Shown here piece after piece: positions 51,509 through 60,599 of a stretch of 64,000 bases of DNA (position 1 is its first letter; every line of letters starts with the position of its first letter). Under the pieces are notes generated by a model. That model was given only the letters and a program-made list of their open reading frames with translations, did not search any database and was not told the DNA's origin. A program made the translations under genes and the position numbers. The DNA comes from Candidatus Cloacimonadota bacterium (GTDB lineage: Bacteria > Muiribacteriota > UBA6191), in assembly GCA_023954715.1 (NCBI GenBank), contig JAGSHD010000014.1:62001-126000 (forward strand), written 5' to 3'.

Positions 51509-53745
51509 TATATTCCATCCACGATGTTTTGTACTCCATCATCACCATCGCCACCTAAGCGTTTCATGGTTTGAGAAAAAGCATCAATTTTAGGGCTTAA
51601 GGACATAACCATCCAAGAGCTATACTCCTCTTCATCTAATGCTAGCTTATCCACGTTGTATATTACATTCATGTCGTGTTCTAAGTTTTCTTTAAATATA
51701 TTACTTGATATCATGTTTCCGACTAAATTGAATCCGTCTTTTCTTGGGTTGACTCCGTTACGAGAGTAGATGGAGGCGATAATTTCAGGGGCATCAATCT
51801 TAAAAGCATCACCACCAGGGTTACTCGACTCAATGAAAAAACTCAAATAATCTCGATCTTTTTTGTCTGGACGGACACCTTTAACTTCTGCACTTTGGGA
51901 CACAAAGCCGTCACTTGTAGCAATATAACCTTTTCCCATGTATTTAAAATCTCTTTTAGCTTTTACTTCATCAATCCAAAAAACTCCATCCATTAAAAAC
52001 TTGTTTTTCTTCCAGAAGGCAGTTTGCAAATTTGGAAATCTACGAACAGCGGCGCGATTAATAGGTCGAAAACCAGAAGGGAAATACTTATTAATATCAG
52101 CTGGGCCAGTGACTTTACCATCAAAGCCTCCAAAACCAGTTTTATCTCCAAAAATAGAGTTAACCATTCCCATGAGTCCACCACTTCCAGAGATTTGAGT
52201 GACAGCATTTTTTGCCATATCAGCAAAACCAGATACACCATAAGAGCCAACAGCTCCAATAGCATCCCCAATAATAGCCATCATTACATTCACTTTAGGC
52301 TCTTCATCTCCCTGAAAGGCATAGTATGACTCTAGATCTTCTTCGCCATTACCAAACCATGTATGAGCTGTAAATGGCACAGGAACTACACCTATAGTTA
52401 CCCAAAATTGATAGGCGATTTTAACTAACTTGTGGATTTTATACTTTCCGATTATGTTTCCTTCATGGCGAATCTCTGTTTTTGGCTCAGGGTCCCAGAC
52501 TCCTTCTTCTGTCACTCCCATAGGTTGATCCATAGGATCTCCTGGTTTATACAGTAATCCTTTGAATCCAGAGAACTCACCAGGACGTCCGGTAAGTGAA
52601 AAGTTTTGTTCGTCTGGCTCAAGTTTGGCGGAGTTCCATTTATGGGACCAACTTTGAGGAGTTGCCATACCTTGTTGATCCGTACCAAGCCCAATTCCTA
52701 TACAAGGAAAGCCAACTGCAATAGCAGCTCCGCCTTTGCTACCACTTAGTCTACCTGCATCTACCCATAGGTTACATGTAGGTAGTTGTTTTGGAGGAGG
52801 GACAAATGCTGCATCCCACCATGCACCTTCATCTTTGATAGGGTAGGATAAAATTTTACCTGAAGCATCATTATCAGAGCCACTCCAAGAAAAAGCACCG
52901 CCACCAAAGCCACCACCAACACTTGTAAGACCGTTATTAATTCCACCTACTTCTAGGTTATATGGGCCAATCATTTTGATTCGAGCTTTTTCATTTCCGT
53001 AGATATAAAAACCTTCTCCTTCGTTTAAGTCTTTGCCTTGAGCAGGATCCATCTCATAGACTACATACTTTCGTCCCATAGGTTTCATGTTAACCAATTT
53101 TACACTCTTAGTTTGCGATAGGGTTTTTTCTACAGGGCCGTGTTGTACTGTAACTTTATAAGTAAGAAATCCATAAAAATCTTGATGTGAACCAGAAGGA
53201 CCAGCAGATGGAACACCACCCTCCATATCTGGAGAAGCATAAAATGGGTTAGGATCTTTGTAGAGTCCTAATGAGTTATAAAGAATATGACTAAAATCAT
53301 GAAAAGTAGCTCTCGCCTCAGAAATGGTTACCTTATAGCGCTTTTTTGATTTCTTTTTAGAGTTTGAACTTTTTGTTTTAGTTTGCTTAGACTCTAGACG
53401 TGATGAAAATTGTAGCTTATCTAAAAGATCTAACTCATAATTGCCTCCACCATAGACGCTTTTGATGATTTCTAATGATTTTTTTAGAGCTGTAGGCTTA
53501 CGAGGATCGCAAAGCATTTCGTAGGCAATTACGTGCATTTCTTCCATGGCTGCTCTGGCCATAAAGCGAGTGTGAACTGAGTGGTTGATTACACTTGTTT
53601 GCATAGCAGTATTAGAGCTAGCTTGTAACATAGAAATGATCAGAATAAATAACACAGTGATCGCGCCAAGTACCATTGGGATTACCATTCCATCTTTTGA
53701 TAGTAGTTTATTGGATTTAAAACTTCTGAGTTTGATGGGTTTCAT
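51508..53745 (-). CDS. Giant GspK/PilX-like pseudopilin, module A copy 1
   Basis: About 745 residues from the ATG at 53745; in-frame ATG at 53769 and GTG at 53865 would lengthen a leader that is already adequate, and none has a good Shine-Dalgarno. After the basic leader, KDGMVIPMVLGAITVLFILI forms the pilin-like helix without Glu5. The large region shares with the 979-residue paralog RIKMIGPYNLEVGG, GRPGEFSGFKGLLYK, NRAAVRRFPNLQTAF and a C-terminal GGDGDDGVQNIVDGI, which here forms the very end. It is first in module A. Its size and lack of Glu5 fit a tip (K-like) subunit. Function is inferred from signature and neighbours only. Confidence 0.7.
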   Translation of the reverse strand: MKPIKLRSFKSNKLLSKDGMVIPMVLGAITVLFILIISMLQASSNTAMQTSVINHSVHTRFMARAAMEEMHVIAYEMLCDPRKPTALKKSLEIIKSVYGGGNYELDLLDKLQFSSRLESKQTKTKSSNSKKKSKKRYKVTISEARATFHDFSHILYNSLGLYKDPNPFYASPDMEGGVPSAGPSGSHQDFYGFLTYKVTVQHGPVEKTLSQTKSVKLVNMKPMGRKYVVYEMDPAQGKDLNEGEGFYIYGNEKARIKMIGPYNLEVGGINNGLTSVGGGFGGGAFSWSGSDNDASGKILSYPIKDEGAWWDAAFVPPPKQLPTCNLWVDAGRLSGSKGGAAIAVGFPCIGIGLGTDQQGMATPQSWSHKWNSAKLEPDEQNFSLTGRPGEFSGFKGLLYKPGDPMDQPMGVTEEGVWDPEPKTEIRHEGNIIGKYKIHKLVKIAYQFWVTIGVVPVPFTAHTWFGNGEEDLESYYAFQGDEEPKVNVMMAIIGDAIGAVGSYGVSGFADMAKNAVTQISGSGGLMGMVNSIFGDKTGFGGFDGKVTGPADINKYFPSGFRPINRAAVRRFPNLQTAFWKKNKFLMDGVFWIDEVKAKRDFKYMGKGYIATSDGFVSQSAEVKGVRPDKKDRDYLSFFIESSNPGGDAFKIDAPEIIASIYSRNGVNPRKDGFNLVGNMISSNIFKENLEHDMNVIYNVDKLALDEEEYSSWMVMSLSPKIDAFSQTMKRLGGDGDDGVQNIVDGI

Positions 53746-53907
53746 AGTAGTGACTTTGCTTTGACTCATGAATATGAGGTAAATAAGATGGTACTTCTTT
53801 TTAAGTTCCATTTTAGTATAAAGAAAAACTCCTGATGTGTAAATGGTTTGAACACATTTAATCACTATAAAATAACGGAAGATATATGGTTTTTTTTACA
53901 TAAAAAA

Positions 53908-54837
53908 CTAGGATTTCTTCTCTTCGATTGGAAACAGGAGTTGGCTCTTTTCTTTGTGAAAAATTAAACATTGAGCTAGGTTAGGATTAACAAAAATGAA
54001 AGGAGTTGAAAACTTTTTTACAGATTTTACGAGCAGTGGAATACCTTTGAAGCTAATATGCGCATAGTGGATAGTAGCTCTTTTATATTGTTTGATAAAT
54101 TCACACTTGATCAAACCTTTTTTTTCTTTGGCGTGAAAAGTAAATTGACTCGGTATGAATGAAAAGAGCCCATTGTGGTTCATTAGTCCTAAAAAGAGTA
54201 ATTTATCATCATTGCTTAACTCAATGTTTAGGTTTCCGAACTTACATAAAAAATTATCGTCTGTACTAGTAAATGAACCATGTAAAAAGTATGTTTCTTC
54301 TCCAAAATAATTTTGAACATGAGAAGGAGAAGTAGGTAGGCTTAGTTCTTGTTTTATACCTGTTGAATCACCATAAAAATCAAAGTCACAATGAGTCGGA
54401 AAATGACTAGCTTCCCAAATTAAAGTGCAATTCAACTGAGTTAAACCTATAAATAAGGCGTGAAGAGAACATCCGTTAAAAAAACTTTCCGGAAATTTTA
54501 CATGGATATTGTTAAATTGAGCTAGTTTTAACAAGGAGCAAATAATTTGAATTTGTTCTGTATGGAAGAGGGTAGAAAAGTTCGATTTCAAGACAGGTAC
54601 AAACGGGCTATCTACTAAAAAATCTTTTAAATCCTCATCGGAAGAATCAAAAATAGAAAAAACCTCTAAGACCGATAAACTTTGTAACTTAGTATAAAAA
54701 TCTTCGTTTAGAAGTAGATTTTTGATAGTATCACTCGAGATGAAATGGATCGAGTGATTGATTTTTTGGTCAATATAAACAGATTGTTGCATCTCTAGGG
54801 TTAACGCATAGTTTTTACTGGCAATTTTTAGTGTCAT
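53908..54837 (-). CDS. Protein of unknown function
   Basis: 309 residues, no signal peptide, hydrophobic-aromatic composition with many Phe, His and Ser. Possible ligands include CSLHALF and the HFPTHCDFDFYGD stretch, but no recognised metal motif. It overlaps the upstream membrane protein by 4 bases (ATGA), so the two are probably functionally linked. It ends about 160 bases before the pseudopilin module A start, in the same orientation. Confidence 0.5.
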   Translation of the reverse strand: MTLKIASKNYALTLEMQQSVYIDQKINHSIHFISSDTIKNLLLNEDFYTKLQSLSVLEVFSIFDSSDEDLKDFLVDSPFVPVLKSNFSTLFHTEQIQIICSLLKLAQFNNIHVKFPESFFNGCSLHALFIGLTQLNCTLIWEASHFPTHCDFDFYGDSTGIKQELSLPTSPSHVQNYFGEETYFLHGSFTSTDDNFLCKFGNLNIELSNDDKLLFLGLMNHNGLFSFIPSQFTFHAKEKKGLIKCEFIKQYKRATIHYAHISFKGIPLLVKSVKKFSTPFIFVNPNLAQCLIFHKEKSQLLFPIEEKKS

Positions 54838-55379
54838 TCTAGTCTCCTAGTAGAGTAAATGAGCGGTACAGAAACAATAAATACAAGTGCATTATCCAAA
54901 AGACTATCTGACCCATTGAATAATGGATGAAAAGTGCTTATGAGATAGAAAATCAAAAACAGAGCTAGTAGTATATAGGTTTGAATGGACTTTAAAATTA
55001 GGCTTAAATTAATTGTTAATGGACTGGTATTAAAAGAGTTTTTTAGATTCGCTTTTTGAAGAACAAACTTTGGTGGAAAGCTTTCTATAAAAGCAAGAAA
55101 AATAGCAAGCGTAAAAATTAAAAGAGTTTGTAGTGAAAAATTAGCATTTAAAGTCTCTAAATTTGTACTTACTAGTGGGCAAAACAAAGCAAGATAGACT
55201 ATTTGCAATAGATAGACTAAATACTTAGTATGTTTTGCGAGGAACGCAAACAAAAATACGGCTATAATCCAAGCTAAAATTGGAATCCAAATAGTATTTA
55301 AGTGAGGTGTGGATAGCTCTTGAATTAAGTTTGTATCTATACTAAAGCATAGGATACAGATAGTGATTAATGCTAACAT
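54834..55379 (-). CDS. Small polytopic membrane protein of unknown function
   Basis: 181 residues with about five membrane segments (LALITICILCF, IWIPILAWIIAVFLFAFL, YLLQIVYLALFCPLV, LQTLLIFTLAIFLAFI, YILLALFLIFYLI). No family is recognised. It follows smpB by 8 bases and is coupled to the 309-residue gene, so a TPR protein-smpB-membrane protein-unknown operon is likely. Confidence 0.55.
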   Translation of the reverse strand: MLALITICILCFSIDTNLIQELSTPHLNTIWIPILAWIIAVFLFAFLAKHTKYLVYLLQIVYLALFCPLVSTNLETLNANFSLQTLLIFTLAIFLAFIESFPPKFVLQKANLKNSFNTSPLTINLSLILKSIQTYILLALFLIFYLISTFHPLFNGSDSLLDNALVFIVSVPLIYSTRRLE

Positions 55380-55387
55380 TGAAATCC

Positions 55388-55870
55388 TTATATTTTAAAT
55401 TGTCCTTGTTTGAATTGTTTAGATAAGTCTCGATTGACGTCTTTCTTTTTAAGGTCATCACGCTTTTCAAAATCTTTTTTACCTTTGGCTATGCCTATTT
55501 CGATTTTAATCAAGTGTTTATTGGCATAAATCTTAGTAGGCACAAGGGTTAGGTTTTTTTCAACGAGACGATGAGTCAATTTGATGATCTCTTTTTTATG
55601 TAAAAGAAGTTTTCGCGTACGGGTTTCATCGTGATTGTATTTGGCAGAGTGAGAGTATTTAGTAATAAAGCAATTAATTAGGTAGGCTTCTTCGTTGATT
55701 ATTTTCACATAGGAATCATTGAATTGAATTTTCCCACCAGATTTAATGGACTTAACTTCGGTACCTACTAATGTAAGTCCGGCCTCTATAGTGTCTAAAA
55801 TTGAATAGTCGTGTCGTGCTCTTTTGTTAAAGGCATAAACACCTGTTGATTGTTTATTTTTTTTGCTCAT
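55388..55870 (-). CDS. smpB: SsrA-binding protein SmpB
   Basis: 160 residues. YAFNKRARHDYSILDTIEAGLTLVGTEVKS (12-41), NDSYVKIINEEAYLINCFI, HDETRTRKLLLHKKEI and the basic C-terminal tail KKDFEKRDDLKKKDVNRDL identify it. SmpB escorts tmRNA to stalled ribosomes for trans-translation. The ATG lies 17 bases inside the end of the preceding TPR gene. No tmRNA gene is seen in this window. Confidence 0.96.
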   Translation of the reverse strand: MSKKNKQSTGVYAFNKRARHDYSILDTIEAGLTLVGTEVKSIKSGGKIQFNDSYVKIINEEAYLINCFITKYSHSAKYNHDETRTRKLLLHKKEIIKLTHRLVEKNLTLVPTKIYANKHLIKIEIGIAKGKKDFEKRDDLKKKDVNRDLSKQFKQGQFKI

Positions 55871-56597
55871 TTTTTAGTTTTAATCTTACTCTATAGTCGT
55901 AATATAGTTCACGGTCTTTAAACCATTGATCGGAAGGAAAAGCCTTTTTTCCGGTTAGAACCCAATGCATAGCTCTTTCTGGTTTACTTAAGCTTTCGTT
56001 GATTTGGATTAACTTTTGAAAAATTTCTCTTTGAAAAATATCCTTATCTAATGAAGCTCTAAATACTTCTTCAGCTGCATAGTGGCTGTTTACATCTAAA
56101 AACGCATCGCCAAGAGCATTTAAATAATTTAAATTTGCAGAATCTAAATCAACAGCTTTTTCGAATTGTTCAATAGCTAGATACCACTTTCCCTTTTTTC
56201 TTGCAAGTTTGCCCTCAAAGTAGGCCTTTTTAGCTTCTTTGATTTTACGTATACTCAAAAATGCGACGGAGTCTATTCCAGATTTTACCTCGTCAAGAGA
56301 ACTTGATTTAGTAAACTCTAAATGCTCCTTGATTTTTCGTTTAATTTTTTGCCCTTTTTTAAAGTAGTTTATAGCCTGGTTGTGGGAGTTTAGCTTAAAG
56401 TAAACTTTAGACAATAAAAAGTATGGCTCAGAAAAATCTCCATCCTTTTTAATACTCTTTAATAGAGTGGCTTCTGCCTTTTTGAACTCGTGTTGAGAAA
56501 AAAGTTCATAAGCTTTTAGATATAAAGTATGAGCAGTTTCTACAGCATAAAAGTTTGAAATGCTTATGAAAAATATGACAAATAATTGTTTGATCAT
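55854..56597 (-). CDS. Exported TPR protein
   Basis: 247 residues. Signal peptide (MIKQLFVIFFISISNFYAV) then TPR units, including KAYELFSQHEFKKAEATLLKSIKKD, PYFLLSKVYFKLNSHNQAINYF and AIEQFEKAVDLDSANLNYLNA. It is periplasmic or surface-facing. AAGGA lies about 10 bases before the ATG. The next gene is smpB, which overlaps its end. It is divergent from pseudopilin module B. Confidence 0.75.
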   Translation of the reverse strand: MIKQLFVIFFISISNFYAVETAHTLYLKAYELFSQHEFKKAEATLLKSIKKDGDFSEPYFLLSKVYFKLNSHNQAINYFKKGQKIKRKIKEHLEFTKSSSLDEVKSGIDSVAFLSIRKIKEAKKAYFEGKLARKKGKWYLAIEQFEKAVDLDSANLNYLNALGDAFLDVNSHYAAEEVFRASLDKDIFQREIFQKLIQINESLSKPERAMHWVLTGKKAFPSDQWFKDRELYYDYRVRLKLKNEQKK

Positions 56598-56973
56598 TGC
56601 TATTTTGTCCTTTTCATCGGAAGGGATTACATAGATTTTATGATGATTGAATAGAGAGTTAAGCCTAATTCAACATACAATTTGATAGGAATGATACTGT
56701 ATTTAACACAGATTACAAATAGATTATTGATAATTAGATGATTATTGTTGAGCTTTTGTATTTTTACAGGCTAATAATGTTCTAACTTGTATGCATTTGA
56801 ATTTGAAGCTGATTGGCAATTTTGGTTAAGTATTGTACAATCTAATGAGTTTTAGATTGAATTATTATTTGGAATAGGGTGTTAGCAAATTTTGATTGTT
56901 AAAATTATGTTTAAATCTTTATATTCTGTAGGTGTTTGATTTCAATGTGTAATGTTTATAATAAGGTATATTT
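56598..56973. other. Divergent spacer before pseudopilin module B
   Basis: 376 bases without a gene. It holds a good plus-strand promoter (56813-56841) and a second TATAAT at 56957-56962 with only a weak TTTGAT 16 bases before. Apart from these it is plain A/T-rich sequence. Confidence 0.5.
56813..56841 (+). promoter_or_regulatory. Promoter candidate for pseudopilin module B
   Basis: TTGGCA, exactly 17 bases, TACAAT: strong matches with optimal spacing. Predicted start near 56848 leaves a leader of about 125 bases. Confidence 0.5.
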
Positions 56974-57462
56974 TTGAGTAAATTCTTACTGATTTTTTGT
57001 ATTGTTATTTTGGCTTTTGCCAATCTTGGATGTTTTACTAAAAAAGCTCCAAAAAAAGTAGCCCCTATAGTTTCTACTGTAGATGAAGATGATCTTGAGG
57101 TGGTAGATGAGCCAATTGAAGAAGAGATTACAAACTCTGACTCCGGTTTTCGAACATTAGAAGAAAAATGGGACGACTTTAAATATAAGACATCATATAA
57201 GACTAAAGATGAAATGATATTTTTTGCAGAAGATATCTTTCATCAGATTCCTTCTAAAGATATTGAAAAAAAAATGCAATTGAGTTTTTATTTGATGGAA
57301 GCCTATCAAAAACGAAAAGACAATGACAATGCAAAAAAGTATGCCGAGCATTATAAAAACTTTTTTAAGCTAAAAACAGGTGGAAAAGCCTTTCAAAAGC
57401 ATCAATCTATGATTGACTTCAAAGAAAAACTGAGTGAAAAGTGGGGACCAAGTGAAGAATAA
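56974..57462 (+). CDS. Lipoprotein with acidic region, first gene of pseudopilin module B
   Basis: 162 residues, TTG start with AAGG 7 bases upstream. The signal peptide ends FANLGC (residues 16-21), a lipobox with Cys21, followed by KKAPKKV and then an acidic run (VDEDDLEVVDEPIEEE) like those of the anchored proteins of module A. The rest (about 60-162) is helical and charged, perhaps TPR-like. It should be membrane-tethered in the periplasm. Being followed directly by the giant pseudopilin mirrors module A, so it may be the equivalent factor, anchored by lipid instead of a helix. Confidence 0.75.
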   Translation: MSKFLLIFCIVILAFANLGCFTKKAPKKVAPIVSTVDEDDLEVVDEPIEEEITNSDSGFRTLEEKWDDFKYKTSYKTKDEMIFFAEDIFHQIPSKDIEKKMQLSFYLMEAYQKRKDNDNAKKYAEHYKNFFKLKTGGKAFQKHQSMIDFKEKLSEKWGPSEE

Positions 57463-60139
57463 AGGAAGTATATTTTACTTGGTACTTTCCATATTGGCAA
57501 TTTTAGTTGCAGTTGCCTCCATTGTGATTGATATGTCCATTGGCGAAGCAAATGCTACTCAATTAGTTTATCGATCCGAAGTGGCTGTTCATGTGGCAGA
57601 AGCTGTCAGTGAAGAGTTTTTTCATAACACTGAAATACTCATGAACTGCAAAGAGTGTGACGCAGTAAAAGGTGTTTATAGTCTCCTTAGGCAAGAGTTG
57701 AGTGAAGGTAAAGATATCCCTATTGAAGATGAGCTTTTATATACCCACTTGATTCCAAACTCAGTTGCTATGTGTCAGGCAATTACAAATTGTGATGTGG
57801 CTGTTATAGCAAGAGTTAAAGATGTCAGTGAGATTAATATAAACCCAAAGATTGAGGCAGAGGGTGGAAAGAAACTACACAAGCCAGGAATCATAGTAGA
57901 TAAGAGAGAAAAGGACGCTGTTCTTGAAATAGCCATTACAGTTGAATACGAAGAATATAAAAAAACGCTTTTAGTTACAAAGTCGTTAAAGGTGATTAAT
58001 ACTACTGTTCAACCGCTCTCCATGTTCACCATGTTTGTCAATGATCCTAACTTTCCATATATGGCCAATTGGGCTGCAAGTCAAGGCTTTGCTTATCATA
58101 AAGATAGCAATAAAAATGATAAAGAGCAGACCTCTATTTTACTAGATCATGGTTGGGAAGAAGCCTTAGGTAGTAATGGATACTCTAAAAAGAGTTTACG
58201 CGAGGGTATGGAGCAACATCTAATGCAAGCTATGGTTCCACCAGGTCGAATTTTCATAAACTCTGGGATTGTACCTTTAACCAACGGCAATATCGAGTCA
58301 GGTATGCTTCAAAATGCCTTTTTCTCAGCAGAAACAGAGCTTCTTCCTCCTAAAAGCATGGTGTCTTTAAATGAAGGAACAGCAGCGGCAATTGTCAGTA
58401 TGGCGGGCGAAAATATCTCTGATGAAGAAAAAAAGATTTTATCGGATAGTTTTCCTGAAAGTGGAGAAATTCATACAAGATATATAGGACATGGAGCAGA
58501 GCTACGATCTGATGTTACTGTAAATGGAAAAAAGCGTAAAGGTTTTGGAGATTACTTTCAAACTTACATCAATGAGGATGAGTGGGCGACAGATACCAAT
58601 AAAAAAAATCCATCTAAATCTGGTTTAGACCTTTTTGGGAGAGTGCAGCTAACTAAAGAGGCGCGACAAAGAGAAGATGATGAGACAGGTATTTTTGGCA
58701 AGCTTCTAAAAGTTAAAGATTACTTGTTAGATCAGTTTGTAAATGATAACTATCATGTAAATGTTTCTCCTACTTTTGTTTACGGTAAAGTTTTGATGTC
58801 CTACTTTAAGGTTATGGACTATAAATACACAAGAAAAGGCGCGTTTGAAAAAGTGTTAGAGGCTCGTGAAAAACGAACTAATGCGGACTCTGGATGGTTT
58901 GATAGTCTGTGGGGTGATATTAAAGATGTGTTTGGTAAAGCAGTAAGCTTGTTTAAAATAGGGGTATTAGGGCCTGGTCAATACCCAATACCAGATTTAC
59001 CTTTATCTATGTTAGATGAGTATCAGGGTGATGAAGAGTATAAGTCTTGGACCGATGCAGACAAGTCTAAATTTCAAAATCAGCTTGGATGGCCTGAAGA
59101 CGCTTGGTTAAACTTTATGGATTTGCCCGCTTCTATGCGTAAACCTGCATTTTTTAAATATATGGCTAAAATGAGAAAAACTCAGCAGGTGTTTTTTGGA
59201 AAAGATTTGGCCAAAGAAGTCCCTGCGGGAGCAATTTTAGCTCCATATAACTTGGCTATTGGTAATTTTTTCAAAGCAGATAATTATATTGATGGAGACA
59301 GAACCAAACCCTCCTTACTTTTATCTTTAATGACAGATCAAGAGAAAGGGATCCCTTCTATTGGTTTAAAAGAAGGAGAGTCGGGAGGAAGTGTTTTTTT
59401 AGACAACCCTCAAGATCAAGAGCTAGATTTAAAGTGGTCTGGTGAGTACAAATCTATTTTTAAAGGAATTTTGGATCCAAAAGTGCCTTTAAAGAGTATA
59501 AACCCGTTTTTGTATTATAGAAAAGCAACTCATTATGTGAGCTCGATTTACGATTTTCGTAAAGGCGGAAATGAAAAAGAAAAACATAATGTTTTGAAAG
59601 CTAAATATTTTGATGAAGCCAGCAAAACTTTAGAGATGAACGGAGTCATTTACATTGTAGGTACAGCGAATCCACTTCGATTTTCAGAGTTTCGTGGAGA
59701 TATGGAGACTTTAAAATATAAGGGTAAATGTATCATCATCAGTTTTGGGGATGTAATCATTGATGTGGGGTTAAATAAAGATTTGCCCAAACAAGACTTG
59801 TTAAAGCCAGACTTTTCAGAAAATAGTTCATTAATGACGATCATTGCTCTAGGTGGAATAAAAATTGAAACCAATCAATTGATTCAAGCCAGTTTGTATA
59901 GTTTTATGTATCCATTAAAATCTACTCATATGTTTCGAGTCCATGGGATGATTGGTGGAGCAAGTTTAGATCTAAACTATTTAAAACGTGGCGGAACTGT
60001 AAAATATGATCCGTCCTTTTATATTAGTGATACGGGAGCAAAATCTGAACATTATTATTGGACAGCATTAACTGATGAGATTAAAAAATACTCATGGAAA
60101 GTAGATCTATTAGGTGAAGGAGTTGAAAGTGAAAACTAA
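57452..60139 (+). CDS. Giant GspK/PilX-like pseudopilin, module B
   Basis: 895 residues from a GTG at 57452, giving a short leader MKNKG then SIFYLVLSILAILVAVA, a pilin-like helix without Glu5; a GTG at 57434 would add six residues. The start overlaps the lipoprotein stop by 11 bases. The long extracytoplasmic part contains LEMNGVIYIVGTANP and IIALGGIKIETNQLIQASL, patterns that suggest a repetitive beta structure. It shares its layout with the two module A proteins but little sequence, and lacks their GGDGDDGV ending, so it is an older paralog or a separate type. Confidence 0.68.
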   Translation: MKNKGSIFYLVLSILAILVAVASIVIDMSIGEANATQLVYRSEVAVHVAEAVSEEFFHNTEILMNCKECDAVKGVYSLLRQELSEGKDIPIEDELLYTHLIPNSVAMCQAITNCDVAVIARVKDVSEININPKIEAEGGKKLHKPGIIVDKREKDAVLEIAITVEYEEYKKTLLVTKSLKVINTTVQPLSMFTMFVNDPNFPYMANWAASQGFAYHKDSNKNDKEQTSILLDHGWEEALGSNGYSKKSLREGMEQHLMQAMVPPGRIFINSGIVPLTNGNIESGMLQNAFFSAETELLPPKSMVSLNEGTAAAIVSMAGENISDEEKKILSDSFPESGEIHTRYIGHGAELRSDVTVNGKKRKGFGDYFQTYINEDEWATDTNKKNPSKSGLDLFGRVQLTKEARQREDDETGIFGKLLKVKDYLLDQFVNDNYHVNVSPTFVYGKVLMSYFKVMDYKYTRKGAFEKVLEAREKRTNADSGWFDSLWGDIKDVFGKAVSLFKIGVLGPGQYPIPDLPLSMLDEYQGDEEYKSWTDADKSKFQNQLGWPEDAWLNFMDLPASMRKPAFFKYMAKMRKTQQVFFGKDLAKEVPAGAILAPYNLAIGNFFKADNYIDGDRTKPSLLLSLMTDQEKGIPSIGLKEGESGGSVFLDNPQDQELDLKWSGEYKSIFKGILDPKVPLKSINPFLYYRKATHYVSSIYDFRKGGNEKEKHNVLKAKYFDEASKTLEMNGVIYIVGTANPLRFSEFRGDMETLKYKGKCIIISFGDVIIDVGLNKDLPKQDLLKPDFSENSSLMTIIALGGIKIETNQLIQASLYSFMYPLKSTHMFRVHGMIGGASLDLNYLKRGGTVKYDPSFYISDTGAKSEHYYWTALTDEIKKYSWKVDLLGEGVESEN

Positions 60140-60599
60140 AAAAGCCTTTACTTTAATCGAGATTCTCATGACTATCACAATGGCCACCGTGATGATTGTT
60201 CCTATATTTCATATGTTGGGTTTAGGTACGAGGGGCGTTTACAAGTCTAGTGATAAAACTTACGCTATTTTGATTGCATCTGAGATTATAGAGATTGTAA
60301 AATTCACCGGTTTTGATGTACTGCCTCCAAGAGAGGAGATTTATCAAATTACTGAGATTATGCAACGAAATAATTCTCCTGAATTTCAAAAGAAAAACTT
60401 ACTATATTTTAACCGAGACTATGAAGAGGGATACGGAATTGGAGTGCTTATTACTAAGGTAGAAGGCAGTTACGATAATAAAGTCATAGGTGGAAAAGCT
60501 TCAGAACTTAGGCGAGTAGATGTATATTTGCAGTGGGAGAGTGTTTTAACCAAAAAAGATGTAAATCTAAAATTAAGCACTTTTTATAGGGAACGATAG
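60129..60599 (+). CDS. Prepilin-like protein of the PilV/GspI type, module B
   Basis: 156 residues from a GTG at 60129, chosen because AAGGAG is 6 bases upstream; a GTG at 60114 lacks it. The leader MKTKKA is followed by FTLIEILMTITMATVMIVPI: the +5 Glu is present, but -1 is Ala as in the module A counterpart. ILIASEIIEIVKFTGFDVLP is typical of PilV/GspI. It overlaps the giant pseudopilin by 11 bases and the next gene by one (TAGTG). Confidence 0.82.
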   Translation: MKTKKAFTLIEILMTITMATVMIVPIFHMLGLGTRGVYKSSDKTYAILIASEIIEIVKFTGFDVLPPREEIYQITEIMQRNNSPEFQKKNLLYFNRDYEEGYGIGVLITKVEGSYDNKVIGGKASELRRVDVYLQWESVLTKKDVNLKLSTFYRER

